The position numbers and the translations under genes were made by a program. Shown here in pieces: positions 13,173-24,759 of a DNA stretch of 64,000 nt. Positions within the stretch are counted from its first letter, which is position 1; every line of letters begins with the position of its first letter. Below the pieces are notes generated by a model, which searched no databases, was not told the origin of the DNA, and saw only the letters and a list, made by a program, of their open reading frames with translations. Origin of the DNA: Circinella umbellata (lineage: Eukaryota > Mucoromycota > Mucoromycetes > Mucorales > Lichtheimiaceae); assembly GCA_025093555.1 (NCBI GenBank), contig JAIWNF010000029.1, positions 62,001 to 126,000 on the forward strand. Direction: 5' to 3'.

Positions 13173-14759
13173 TTATTTCTTCTTTCCAAAAATGCTTTTG
13201 CTCGATTTTATACTATTATGGTGACTAGATCCGTTATTCCCTTTTGATAGTACTGGTACTGCTTCTACTTCAACACCTAACATAGAACGGCAAAACTCGT
13301 GAATCATAGATTTAACTAATTCATGACGCCTTCGTGATGTCTGACTGGTACTTGCGAAGTTTGTAGTCCCTGCTCCTTCTCCTCGTATGCTTCCATATAT
13401 CAATTTATGTTGTCGTTCAATATACGATAGTAATTGGCGCACTGCATCGTGTCGTGTTGAAGCATCATAATGTGTTGTTAATTCACCTATATTATTATTA
13501 TTATTATCAGGGATAAAATATTTTATCAGCACACCATAGATAGTTGATAGTAGTGGTAGTGAAGAGATAGAGGCATTGGCAGAAAAGAAATATAAAATAA
13601 TAAACTTACCACAATCCATAACCATTTGTGTAAATGTTTCTGTTTGACAAAACCGCATAAAACTTGATTCTAACAAGGAATAAACAGCCCGTTTTGCATT
13701 ATCAAATAATCTTTTAACTTTTTTTTCTTGTAGTGTACTTGTCACTTGTCTTCTGACTTTATCATCCAAATTGACTTCAAAATGACTATTATGTGTCAAA
13801 TATGTATTATGTATATGTTGTGCAGTAGCGAGTTGTTGAGCTTCTGACGTATAGCTAAAAGATTCATATTGTTCTAATTCAATGAAGAAGAACTACATTT
13901 CATAATAAGATAAGAAAAAAATAGGTCACAAGTATGACCAAGATGATTAATAAGGAAAAAGTGATAATATAAAAAAAATATTAAGGTTTTATACAATTTT
14001 AGTAACGCGAACATTTTTTTTTTTGCGGTGTGAGAAAAATATAACCAACTAACTTACCAAGTTCTCACAACTAAATTCTTCTAATAGATGATATAAAAAA
14101 TAACATAATGGGATTTTTGACTGTAGCAGGGCCTTTAAACCTTCTTTACGAATTTCTTGAATACAAATATCGTGTGGTGCTTGTTCTCCAAAGAAATAAT
14201 CAAGTTTTCTAGATGATTTGGTTGTTTTTATCTTATATGACATGTGGACATCAAAATTCGGAGGTAAAGCTGCCATAGCTTCAGCAGCTGCGTCTGCTGC
14301 CGCTGCTACTGCTGCCGCTGCTATCGCCGCGGATTCATTTGAATGAGGGTGGTGTTCCATTTCCATGGAATCAGAGGAATGTCGAAGATCTTGTGAGAAA
14401 TAACCGGCTGTGGTTGATTCTGATAATAAACTTGGTGTAAGTTGACCTGTTGTAGTACTACTGATACTGGTATCGCTTTCATTATTATGTTGTTGCGGGA
14501 GATTGTTGGTATTACTGGTATTACTGGCTGTACTATATATGTTAGCGAGACTACTACGCCGTGATGATGGTCGGCTATTACTGCTATTACTATTACTATT
14601 ATTATTAAACAAGATGCCTGATTCTTGAGCAATAGATGATCGTCTAGATTTTGATATTGATTTTGGTGTACGTGGCGCAAGTAAAGAGGATGAATCGATG
14701 TTTGCAGCAGAATTAGCTGCTGAAAGATTAATGTAAGATGGTCGTCTTTTCGTTGTCAT
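13173..14759 (-). CDS. RGS-domain protein (regulator of G-protein signalling)
   Basis: A 432-residue protein. Exons: 14759-14058, 13892-13610, 13486-13173. The first 180 residues are low complexity (Ser, Asn, Thr) with RRSS-type basic phosphosite-like patches and a poly-alanine stretch. The RGS domain runs from about 183 to 325: SRKLDYFFGE, DICIQEIR, IPLCYFLYHLLEEFSCENL, then after the first intron FFFIELEQYE and the closing helix FMRFCQTETFTQMVMD. RGS domains speed GTP hydrolysis by heterotrimeric G-alpha. The C-terminus ends in a basic tail (SIFGKKK). The second intron (13487-13609, 123 nt, GTAAGTTT to ATATAG) is a multiple of three and has no stop, so an unspliced form would still be translated. 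Confidence 0.82.
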
Positions 14760-16154
14760 GCCAAAAATTTAAAAATTATGTATTAAGGAGGTGTAAGTTT
14801 TTGTTGTTGTCGTTCAGTTACTGTAAGTTATGTGTTATGTGTTATGATTTTATCGTTGTTATTGCTATTGTTTGAGTTCCTTTTTGCGGTGGGGGAGAAG
14901 GAGAAAACAAAAAAGAGGGAAACTTTAAAAACTTTGTTAAATGTTCAGGCAAGTGATTAGGAGAGATCGGTCGGAGCCAATTATCTAATAACAGCTTCAT
15001 TTAAGGTCCAAAAAATAAAATAAAAAACGTTTATGTTACACATGAGATCGAGGAGTGTAACGTTGTATTTTGGCGGATTATTAAATATTTATCACAAACA
15101 CTAATACATTATAAGTCGTAAATTCAAGAAAGCTTGTTAATTTTTTTCAGGGCAAAAGATTGGATTACTTAATTCATTAATATTATTATTTTATCTAAAA
15201 ATTTAATGGAATAAAAACAAAGCGAATGCTTTAATAATATAATAAATAGGCCAGGTTTTCTTGGACTTTTTTTTGAAGATAATAATTAATGATAAACGGG
15301 GTTTTTATTTGTCATGATATAATAACAAAAATCTTTTTTTTTGGCTATTTTGTGTAAAATTATAGTTCTTATTATTCTAGTAACAGGTGATATTTAATTA
15401 TACTGATAGTATTAATATTAAAAGCTATTAAAACGAGTTTCGATTCCAATTGTACGGATTTTCCTGTTTTTACGCACGTGTGATATTTTTTTTTAACAAG
15501 ATCAAGTTTATTTTACACTATGAAATATCCCCGCATTATTTAGCTTGGCTGGTTTTTTGTCAACTCGATCATTATAGCGTGCTCTTCATAATTTTAAACC
15601 GTTCCCAATGTTCTTTTTTGACCCTTATTTTCTTTTTACAATAGAAATTTATTAACCAAATTTAAGAAAACAAAATGAAAATTAAAAAAGGAAAAGTGAT
15701 TCAACGATGAAAAGATACAATAGTCATTAAACTTCAGACACTAACTCGGTTCTATAATTGATATATTTATCTTTTAATTTTACTCGTGATTCACCAATAA
15801 AAAAGATGAAACAGCAACTTCTTGGTTACTAAGTTACTTACACCAAGCGGCTATACAGTAAAAATGGATCGCCGAACGAACTACCTGCGCTATATACAAA
15901 TCGACATAATTTCACAATCTCAACAAAAAAAAAGACCCGCCCCATTATCTACTTTGCAAAAAATGATCATTTCTATATTTATCAGTATTTGAATCTGTGA
16001 TCTTCCCCCATCTCCCTTAATCGTTTCGCACGGATCGCACAATAGCAATATTCCCAAAAAGAACAATAAAATTTATATATGGATAACCTTCTCCTCCTTT
16101 TTAATTTTATTTTATTTGACATAAGATATACATGTCAGCCGTCTTTTTTTTATT
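14760..16154. other. Intergenic, no gene seen
   Basis: 1.4 kb of AT-rich sequence between two minus-strand genes, with poly-T tracts. The left part is the promoter side of the RGS gene; the right end holds the 3' end of the TMEM70-like gene. No frame longer than 64 codons. Confidence 0.5.
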
Positions 16155-17068
16155 TTATTTTGGACAGCGATTTGCAAGTCCTTGTAAATAAGGGTCAGCT
16201 TCTACTATTGCACGTTCGAGTGCATAACGACGGCCCTTATTTGGTTTCTTTTGTTCTTCCCATATGACCATCTTACTTTGTTGTTGTGTCGAAGATGTTA
16301 AAGAAACATCTTTGAGATCCTGCAACCACATATTATGTTCTTTTAATCGACCAAATAAAGAAACAGTTTCGATACCCAACCACTTATCATTTTTCATATC
16401 GCGTGGTCGTCGTCGCTCACGTTCTACTGTTTTAATATCGTCGTAAACCATTAATCGGGTAACAAGATTGCGGGTATACCAATGAATGAATCCTGCTGGA
16501 ATAAGTGCTGACACACCCGCTATAATATTTATATAAGCGAACACATATATATAAGTTACTATATTCCCAATGTACATATCTTTATCCCCTGGTCGCCGCC
16601 TTATCCAGAATTAAGATCTATGACTTTTTTTTTCTCTTTTCCTCCTTATCCAATTCATTATGTAATTATCCTTCTTGGTTCCTACTAACTTAATGCAACA
16701 GCTAGTACAGGTGCCTGGCCTGTACTTAATAAACCAGGAACAGCACATAATCCACATGCACCAAATAATGTGGCAACCATCTTGTATTTTTGTACACTAT
16801 CAGCAAATGGACCTAATAAAATATATTTACTATTATTAGGCGAACTATATATAACCTAGACATATATATACCCGTACACACATTATTTATATCAGTTTAT
16901 CTTACCAATATACACAAGAGTCTTATTTAAACTGACAGGTTGTGAAATATGTTTGTTACTAGTGAATGCACCTGCAGCCTTTTTTGGAATGCTCTGCTGT
17001 GTTGGTGCTGAATAAAAACGAACATGACATGAAGGTCGAATGCTTAATGTTCCTCGAGATAACAACAT
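16155..17068 (-). CDS. TMEM70/TMEM186/TMEM223-family mitochondrial inner-membrane protein
   Basis: A 216-residue protein. Exons: 17068-16906, 16812-16690, 16519-16155. The N-terminus (MLLSRGTLSIRPSCHVRFYS) is basic, Ser-rich and acid-free, a typical mitochondrial presequence. It is followed by LVYIGPFADSVQKYKM, then two adjacent hydrophobic segments (VATLFGACGLCAVPGLL and APVLAVALTGVSALIPAGF) and IHWYTRNLVTRLMVYD. That order, with the VYxGPxAD lead and HWYT after the hairpin, is the pattern of the TMEM70 superfamily, whose members help assemble complex I and ATP synthase. Which of the three branches it belongs to cannot be decided by eye. The C-terminal 90 residues face the matrix or intermembrane space. 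Confidence 0.68.
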
Positions 17069-20000
17069 TGATTGTTATATGTATACGTTAACGTGTATAT
17101 TGTGCCTGAGTTTTGAGAAGGAGTAAAAAAAAAATGCTCTTACAAAAGTGTGTTTTGACAACTTCCTAATTAACTTAGAGTGACTGCATTTTCTTTGAAG
17201 TTTTTCAAACACTTGCATTTGAAGAATTGAATCAATTGTTCTTGTACCTCTCGTGAATTTGATGAGATCATGTTAATTACTTATAGGTTTTAGTTGATCT
17301 TAAATTAATAAGACTAATCAATATTATTGTCCATTCTTGAACCGCTCGATAATGTTTTTCGTCAAAAAGATTCATCATTAAGATATATGTTAAATAGGAT
17401 AAATAAAATTGAGATGATTTATAGTATATGGCTGTTTGTAAAAACTCTACTTGTTGGAAGGGATCTCAGTTTTTTTTTCTTATCTCTACACTCTAACAAC
17501 CTATCATTGACCTTTTCTCATGAACTTAATATAATAATATGTATGGTAATCTAAAATAACTAATTTACACTTTTCTTTACTTCCGCCACTTCTGGCCTTT
17601 CAAATAAAAAAACAATTTTTGGATCAATTACACCCGGTATTATTAATGATCAAAATCGCCACTCGTCTCGCTGTTTATATGGACTATGAAACATAGTTTT
17701 CAAGAAATGATATGATACGCCTTGTCCTTTTGTGTACCACTGTGTACAGAAATTGTTTTTCGCTCCCTCCGGCATGGACGATTTCAAACTACTAGTATTC
17801 ATAGCAATAACTATAATAACAGATTCGGTTGTAAAATAAGCTATGCATGTTGATTAATAAAAATCTGAAACGCATAATAAACAGCAAAAATCCCTCTAGA
17901 TAATGATATAGATAACGTCAATTGCTGCATTGACAATAAATTTTTACAAATAAAAGAGTTGTACGTAGAAGAAAAAAAAAGTTTATCATGGGATCATTTT
18001 TAACTTTTATAAAGTGGCGCAAAAACATTGGTCTTTAAGAAGAGCATTCTTTAATAACTCATCATAAGATAATAAACAAGCATGCAACTTTATGTTTTGC
18101 ATAAAATAAATCACGAGATCACTTCTATATGTGTTACATGAAACAAAGAGTTTAGTTTGAAGATTGTCATTCAGTTATTAAGATTTTATCCTTGATTTTC
18201 ACAATTCGCAAATTCCGAAAAGGCATTTTCCTTGAGGAAAATGGGTCCTCATTACTGAAACGCAAATATAAAAAGTACCCCAAATATGCAACAATGAGGC
18301 ACAACAACAAAAAACTTCTGCATCTTGTCAGAAGATATATAAAATATGGTAAAAGCTTTATTTCCAACGAAGAAACGATCAAAACTTGATCACCCATGAT
18401 CTATTTAAAATAACTTAACGCTTTCGTTAAAGTCTACTAAATGCTTCCATGTTCTATATATTTGCAGTAGCTATCAAAATTTATCTATACTATACCATCT
18501 CTATATTCATTAGCTACTTCTTCCTTGATTATTTTCTTCCATCATCTGTAGGTTTATTGATCGGAGATCTTTATTTATGAAAACTGGTATAACAACAATA
18601 AGCTGTACGGTGGTCAATGGGCTTTGTTTAATATTGGTTAAATAACAAAATATTGTTTTTGTGGAAGAAAATAGAAGCCACGGATGTTTTCGAGCTTTAT
18701 GTTTTAATACAACATTCAAAAATGGATCAGTGGATGCAAAATGAAAAAAAAAGCGGATGCCTTTATTCTTTACATTATCAATCATGTGTACATTCCCGTA
18801 TGTGTCCCTCACTTTGATCTTTGATCGTAAACTTTTTTTTGTATAAAGGTGTTAACCTCGCGGGATTACGGCCGCTTATTCTTTTTTTTTTTTACAAATA
18901 AAGGTTGATCATACAATAGAAAGAAGACGCTTAATGATAGCATGTGCCATGTTAATCAGAATAAAAGAAGTGTCATTGAAAATGAATTGCCAATGAGCAC
19001 GCCACATATGTAAGAAGGTGTATGTGACAACTAATAATAATTTGGTACGTGAGAAAGAGGAAGGTGGGGGATTCCCACTATGAAAGAAATGTAAGAAGGC
19101 TGAGGGGTTAGGATCATGAGAACTGAAGGGACTTTTAGACAATTGATCGTAAACTTAGTGATCATGCGGGAGAAAAATGTAGCTCTCATTTGTTTCGAAC
19201 CTTCGAGATTGTATGTACAATAAAAGAATCTGATGTACACTCTCCCAAAATGGTTAGCTGTAGTACGTATACGAAAATTTGTGGATTATCATAAAGATTT
19301 TATGACACATTTCTGTATACTTAGCGTTGTTTACTCTTTCTTTCGAGTTCAGTTTCTCTTCAAATTTGATTATTACATTGCTATAACAGACAAGAGACTA
19401 CAATATCTGTGGTCAGTCCACTCAGTAGCAGATGTCGTTATATTTGTATTCGGTGGTTTTGAAATACTGAACTACATTAATTTTGAAGATCTCAAGAACA
19501 TGGCAGACCAAAGTATACTAGGAGTTCTAAATAGAGTTTGATCCTTTCGTACTGACAAGACACAAAAAAAATGGTCAAGTACTACCAAATAACGGATAAC
19601 CTGTGCCATATTTTTATTACATCCTAAAAATGTACGTCAAACAACTGATAAATATATGATTGAGTGCTCCAGTATGGTTTTCTTTATTACTGTAAATTGT
19701 TCGATTAATAACACAAAATAAATGATTTCTCTATATGATATCATTGCTATCTATTTTGATTATAGGTAAGCAATAAACTGTTGTTGCCTTACTTCATTGA
19801 TGCTATTTGTTCTTGTTTTTTTTCCTCAGTTACGTAACTATTGAATTGGGTAAACTACGAGATCAACCAACCAGTAGCAATACGTCATGGGTTATAAAAA
19901 ATTATAATATGATTTTTTCTTCTTGCTTGTCTGTAATCTACTGACAAAAACATAACTCTTTATATATAGATAGGTAGATGAAAACATCGCTATGAATATT

Positions 20001-20500
20001 ATAATAGAATAAAGTTGCATAGCCAGTGTTCGCAAGAATACTAAAAAATTTCGTGAGTTTTTTCCGTCAAATCAAACGGCAAAAAACCAAAAAAAAAAAA
20101 AATTCCGTTAACTGTTTTCTATATATCCTAGAATTGAATACCCTAAAAAATTATGTGAAAGCAAACAATTAAAAATAGCTTGGTTCTGGAAATCCTTATA
20201 AAACTTAACTAGTGGCTAATATTTGCATTGATCCTACTTAATTATAATTTCCATGTAAATTTCGCGCTTCGAAAAGCTTCCTTTGTCTTCTTTTTCGTTT
20301 GTTTGACACATTTATAAATGGAAGAAAAATAAGATAGGATAGGTATTAAAAACAACTATATTTAGGCGCCCTCTCGCAGTTCCAATGTTACAACATAAGA
20401 TATGGAAGTAAAAAGAAACTTCTTCTTCTTGCCTAGTCTATAATAAGTTTCAACTTCTTTTCTTCCTGCTTCATTCCTGTTTGAGTCAATTGTGATCAAG
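17069..20500. other. Long intergenic stretch, no convincing gene
   Basis: 3.4 kb. It contains only one ATG-initiated frame of 102 codons (listed separately with low confidence) and several shorter ones. Right end is presumably the promoter of the TPR-F-box gene. No tRNA or repeat recognised. Confidence 0.45.
19233..19541 (+). CDS. Doubtful small ORF, 102 codons
   Basis: An uninterrupted ATG-to-TGA frame in a region otherwise poor in frames. The product has no family I recognise. It has two moderately hydrophobic stretches (FCILSVVYSFF and DVVIFVFGGF). Codon choice is not clearly different from surrounding DNA, and chance is a real alternative in a 3.4-kb gap. Confidence 0.15.
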   Translation: MYTLPKWLAVVRIRKFVDYHKDFMTHFCILSVVYSFFRVQFLFKFDYYIAITDKRLQYLWSVHSVADVVIFVFGGFEILNYINFEDLKNMADQSILGVLNRV

Positions 20501-21921
20501 ATGAATGCTCAAGTATTAGATACATATAAACTCAAGTCATTTAATATGTCGACGATCGATCATGTCCGGGATGCATACCAAAATAATAAACTCAAAGATT
20601 CTATTGAATGCGTAACAGGGGATGTCAATGATCAAATCATGGATCTTGTTGCATCGCTTGACGTTTGTGCTTCAAGCTATGCTATGGCAGGAAACTATGT
20701 CAATGCTCTTCAAGACGCAAAATTAATGATAAAACTAATGCCGCTGCAGGGCTATCTACGACTTGGTGATTTGTATACGTTGCATAGTAACCATTTCAAG
20801 GCAATGAAGGCTTACCAACAAGCTATATTATATATTGACGGCGAGAACGATAACGATGGTAGCTGCAAAGCATATTTAAAAAAACGCTACGAGTATGCTA
20901 AGACAAGAACAGAATCTCGTACTGATATGATCAACAAATTACCGCGCGAAATATTGGATATCATCATGATAGAACATTTAACTCTTAAGGATCGAATCGT
21001 GCTACTAGATGTGTGCCAATCATGGCGAAATGTCGCTACAAGTTCTTATTCCTGGTGGTCATCCATAAAATGTGATGGTGGTCGTCACGGATTAACGGCA
21101 GATGAATTGTTTCATCTTAGTTGTCACGTTGGTCATCATATCTTGGATATGGAAATATATGTTAATCGATACGAGAATTTTGATGTGATATTTACACAAA
21201 TGATTAATGGAAAGTTTAATCATTTAGAGAAACTCACTATCAAATGTAAGTTAATAGCTCGCAGTAACTGGGTTGCGGGGAGGAGAGATATAGAGACACA
21301 GATGGTATAATTGACAAAACCATAAAAAGTGAGAACAGGTAAAAAAAAAAAAGTAGAATTCCAATTGTAATCATTTGTTCAATATTATTAGATTTCGATA
21401 CTCGCTTCAACAAAGCTTTTTTCGATGCAATCACCCATTTAGCACCCACATTGACTCACCTCGAAGTTGACGCTCGTCACGCCACTACAAAGAAACCCAT
21501 CATCCCCTTCAACACAATCATCTCAACATTTCAAAAAATTCAAACCATTAAATACATACAACCCACTGTGAAATTTGACAGTATGATGAAAGCATCCTCT
21601 TTATCAGCATCTTCATCATCTTTATTGCCACCACTAACATCCTCCCAACTTACAGATCTTAGTCTTTCATTGAAAATTCAGAACCCGGAAGATATTAAGC
21701 AAGTATTATCACTGTGTCCTGAATTGCGAAAATTGACATTATTGGATTATCCATCCATGTCAGATCAATTAATAAACAACATAAACTTCTATTGTAAAAA
21801 ATTGGAGTTTCTCGGATATAATCATGATCTAAATATATCCGATCCTAATAACAGCAATCAAAGGATAAAAGATAATATTTCAACAATAACAACACAGGTT
21901 GAGTACACAAGATGTTTATAG
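20501..21921 (+). CDS. TPR - F-box - LRR protein (Pof3/Dia2-like architecture), 3' end possibly damaged
   Basis: A 424-residue predicted protein. Exons: 20501-21245 and 21392-21921, with intron GTAAGT..TTAG. Residues about 40-125 form TPR-like helices (AMAGNYVNALQDAKLMIKL and GDLYTLHSNHFKAMKAYQQA). The F-box follows (INKLPREILDIIMIEHLT through VCQSWRNVATSS, about 145-190). Then come leucine-rich segments (FNHLEKLTIK, QLTDLSLSLKI, CPELRKLTLLDY, CKKLEFLGYN). Such proteins bring substrates to SCF ubiquitin ligases through Skp1. An upstream in-frame GTG was ignored in favour of the ATG at 20501. The frame stops at 21921, shorter than expected for an LRR solenoid. An overlapping frame continues with LRR-like sequence to 22081 (see next entry). 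Confidence 0.72.
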
Positions 21922-22081
21922 AATGCTATATATAAAAGCATTACAGCATATCATATTTCCCCACACACACGCCCCCTTACATTCCATATACCTTATAAAT
22001 TGTAAATATTATAGAAATTGCATTTCATTTATCAAACTGCCAATAGATACCTTTTTAAACATTTTACAGTTAATGTATTGA
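21899..22081 (+). pseudogene. Possible frame-shifted continuation of the TPR-F-box-LRR gene
   Basis: In the frame one step away from the end of the F-box gene, 60 codons remain open and read like another LRR segment (ALQHIIFPHTHAPLHSIYLINC). The join would lie near 21895-21925, where no intron of acceptable length fits. Either a recent frameshift has truncated the gene, or the resemblance is chance. Confidence 0.3.
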
Positions 22082-22437
22082 TTTTTCCTTACAAGTATTC
22101 TATATCAAAAACAAAAAAGAGAATGATCTATCAACCTCATATATTATATGGCACATATATGAAAATAATATAATCCAGAACTACCATGACGTAAATAATG
22201 AATAATAAGGGGGGACGATATCAAAAATCACCATCGTTGTAACTTATATTCTCACACTTCTCAATAACAATAATGAGCAATACAAATTATTGAACCACAA
22301 CCCAACAACATTTAACTATTTCTATTAAAATGCTACTGGACGCGCTCTAATGCTAAATGATTTCGCATACGTCCCTTTTTATTTGTACAAAAAACACAAA
22401 AGAATGGGTCTTTTTTGAAGAATAAAATAAAATGAAT
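21922..22437. other. Convergent intergenic region
   Basis: About 515 bp between the F-box gene (plus) and the ATP synthase gamma gene (minus). Apart from the possible continuation frame at its left, it holds only AT-rich 3'-end sequence for both genes. Confidence 0.45.
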
Positions 22438-23859
22438 TTACAAGGCAGAGGCACCAGTAATAATATCAACTAATGGGGAAAAAAAGAAAAGAAAAATAAG
22501 AGTCAGATTAACAAAATCGTATTTTAATGATACATTCATTTTCCCCACATCGCTAATTCTCCCTCTCAGTTTTTTTTTTAATCCACAAAAAAGAAAACTT
22601 ACTCAATTCGTTGGTAATGACGGCTTGACGACCACGGTTATAGGTCATGGTCAACTTGGTAATCATATCACCAGCGTTGCTGGTAGCGTTCTCCATAGCA
22701 GCACGCTTAGCACACATTTCAGAGGCGTGACCTTCGACCAAAGCCCAGTAGATGCTGTTAGCGAAAGTGAATTCTTGCAAGTTGGCAAGGACATCATCTT
22801 CAATTTCGTAGGCAGCGAAGTTGGCTATGATAAAAGTAGCAAAAACAAAATTTAATTTTTTTTTTCAAATTATCCACTCGTCTTTATCACATATGCCATA
22901 ATTAAACCCTTTTCCCCTTTCCCTGCCAACCAAATGAAAAGAAAATTCATTTCCTCTGGTAATTTATCAAAGTAAAAATAACTTACGGGAAGCCTTGAAA
23001 GCTTCTTGAGAGAAGACGGGAATGGTGTTAGCTTCATAAGCAATAACCGATTTGAATTCGTTGTAAACAATTTCAGCAGTATCGAATTCGACACCTTCAG
23101 CCTTGATCTTTTCAGCAATGGAGGAAGCTTCATCAAAGGTAGGAAGATCCTTACCAATTTGGTTGAAAGTGATGACGATGTTATCACGAGCGAAACGCAA
23201 AAGTTGGGCCTTGGGCTTATCACCCAAAACAACGACTTCGGCTTCAGGCTTTTCTTCGAGCAAACGACGAGTGGCCTTGGAGACACTGCTGTGAATACCA
23301 CCGCACAAACCACGATCAGAGGATGTAGCAACGAAAAGAGTCTTGCCGTCTTCAGTAGCCTTAGTTTCAGCATTTTGGTAGAGAGCTGATGAAAAGAAAA
23401 ACATGTCAATTTTTTTTTAATTTAGATATGCTATCCCTCGACACTTTTTCTTTATTTAAAAACATATATATTTTCATATATACACTGCCATATAACGTCA
23501 AATTTTTTTCTTCTTCCACATGTCCTCCCTCTGAATGAGCAATGATTTTGATTTTGTTTTATAAACTTACAGTTAGAGGCAGCACCGAAAGCACGGGCAG
23601 CTTCCATACCACGTTGAGCCTTGGTGACCTTGGTGGAAGCAATCATCTTCATGGACTTGGTAATCTTTTCAATGTTAGAAACCGACTTTAAACGAAGTTG
23701 AACTAATCATTTTGAAGAAAAATAATGATAAAAAAAAGAGAGGTTGTTAACAAAATGGAAAGGGTAAGCGAGATTATGTGCTTATTTAGGAACGACAATA
23801 TTTTTACTTTCTTTCAAAGTGGCCATGTTACGGGCCTGGACACCATTGCTATATATTCA

Positions 23860-23894
<35 letters not shown>

Positions 23895-24046
23895 ATAAAA
23901 AAACGCGTGAGGTTAGTTTCTTTTTTTTCAACTCGGTTGACATTCTTTTTGTCGTGTTTGCATTTGGTTTTATAGTCCATGTTTTGTATATACCTCAAAG
24001 GAGCAACGGCAGGGCGGATGGCAATGCGCGAAGCGGAGGACAACAT
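22438..24046 (-). CDS. ATP3: Mitochondrial F1F0-ATP synthase gamma subunit
   Basis: The 292-residue rotor subunit of F1, matrix side of the inner membrane. Six exons: 24046-23994, 23848-23808, 23702-23571, 23385-22987, 22824-22603, 22469-22438. The presequence [18 protein letters not shown] is followed by [31 protein letters not shown], the N-terminal helix of the coiled-coil shaft. Then come [14 protein letters not shown], the alpha/beta domain ([13 protein letters not shown]), and the C-terminal helix with [36 protein letters not shown] and DIITGASAL. All hallmark motifs are present and the length is normal. Codons are noticeably more biased (GCC, AAG, CGT, ACC) than in neighbouring genes, as expected for high expression. 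The last exon is only 32 nt. Confidence 0.97.
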
Positions 24047-24759
24047 TATCGAGACAAGTTGTATATGTGTATGTGGTGGTGGGAGGTAGACAATTTTTTT
24101 TTTTTTAGGAACCCTCGTATATTTTTTAGCCATTGGGACGGGGGTGAAATGGGCCAATCGCGGCTTGGGATACTATAATACGTCACACTTTGGCGGTGTT
24201 GCTGAATCCCGCCTGTCAAATTTCTTTTGTGGAGGGGTTAGTTAGTTAATATAGGGCTTGTAATTAAGGTAGCGATTATTTTTTGTCCTTTCAACAACTT
24301 TAAGTTTTCTTTGGTAATTTAAAATGTCTGCAGAGAATCAAATATAAAGTAATTATTTTCTTTATATCTATATCACTATATATCTAAATATAATACTTTA
24401 GTGGACACAAATATTCATGTTCATGCTATGGATTGTTTCTATTAATGAAATGATAGCTGAAAAGCCACAATTGGGAATTATAATAATCACATTTTCAACT
24501 ACTATAACCAGGATCATCGGCTATACTGATATCCATATGATAGAGTTGCTATGCATAATTGTTTTAATTTACTTTCAATGCAAAATATAGATTATCTACA
24601 ACAAAATGTGTTATTATTTTTCATTATCATCCATCTGAAGATCCACAGTTAACAAATAAACAGACTTTTAACTAATTTATTAATAAAATCAATTATATAC
24701 ATAAGTAATAACTTTTTTTCGACTATAGGATTATAATGTCAGGGACAGAAAGGTTATTT
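24047..24759. other. Intergenic: ATP3 promoter side
   Basis: 713 bp. The ATP synthase gamma start faces left, so this is its upstream region, and its right end is the 3' flank of the next minus-strand gene. It has a G-rich patch (24130-24165) and AT-rich remainder. No gene seen. Confidence 0.45.
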
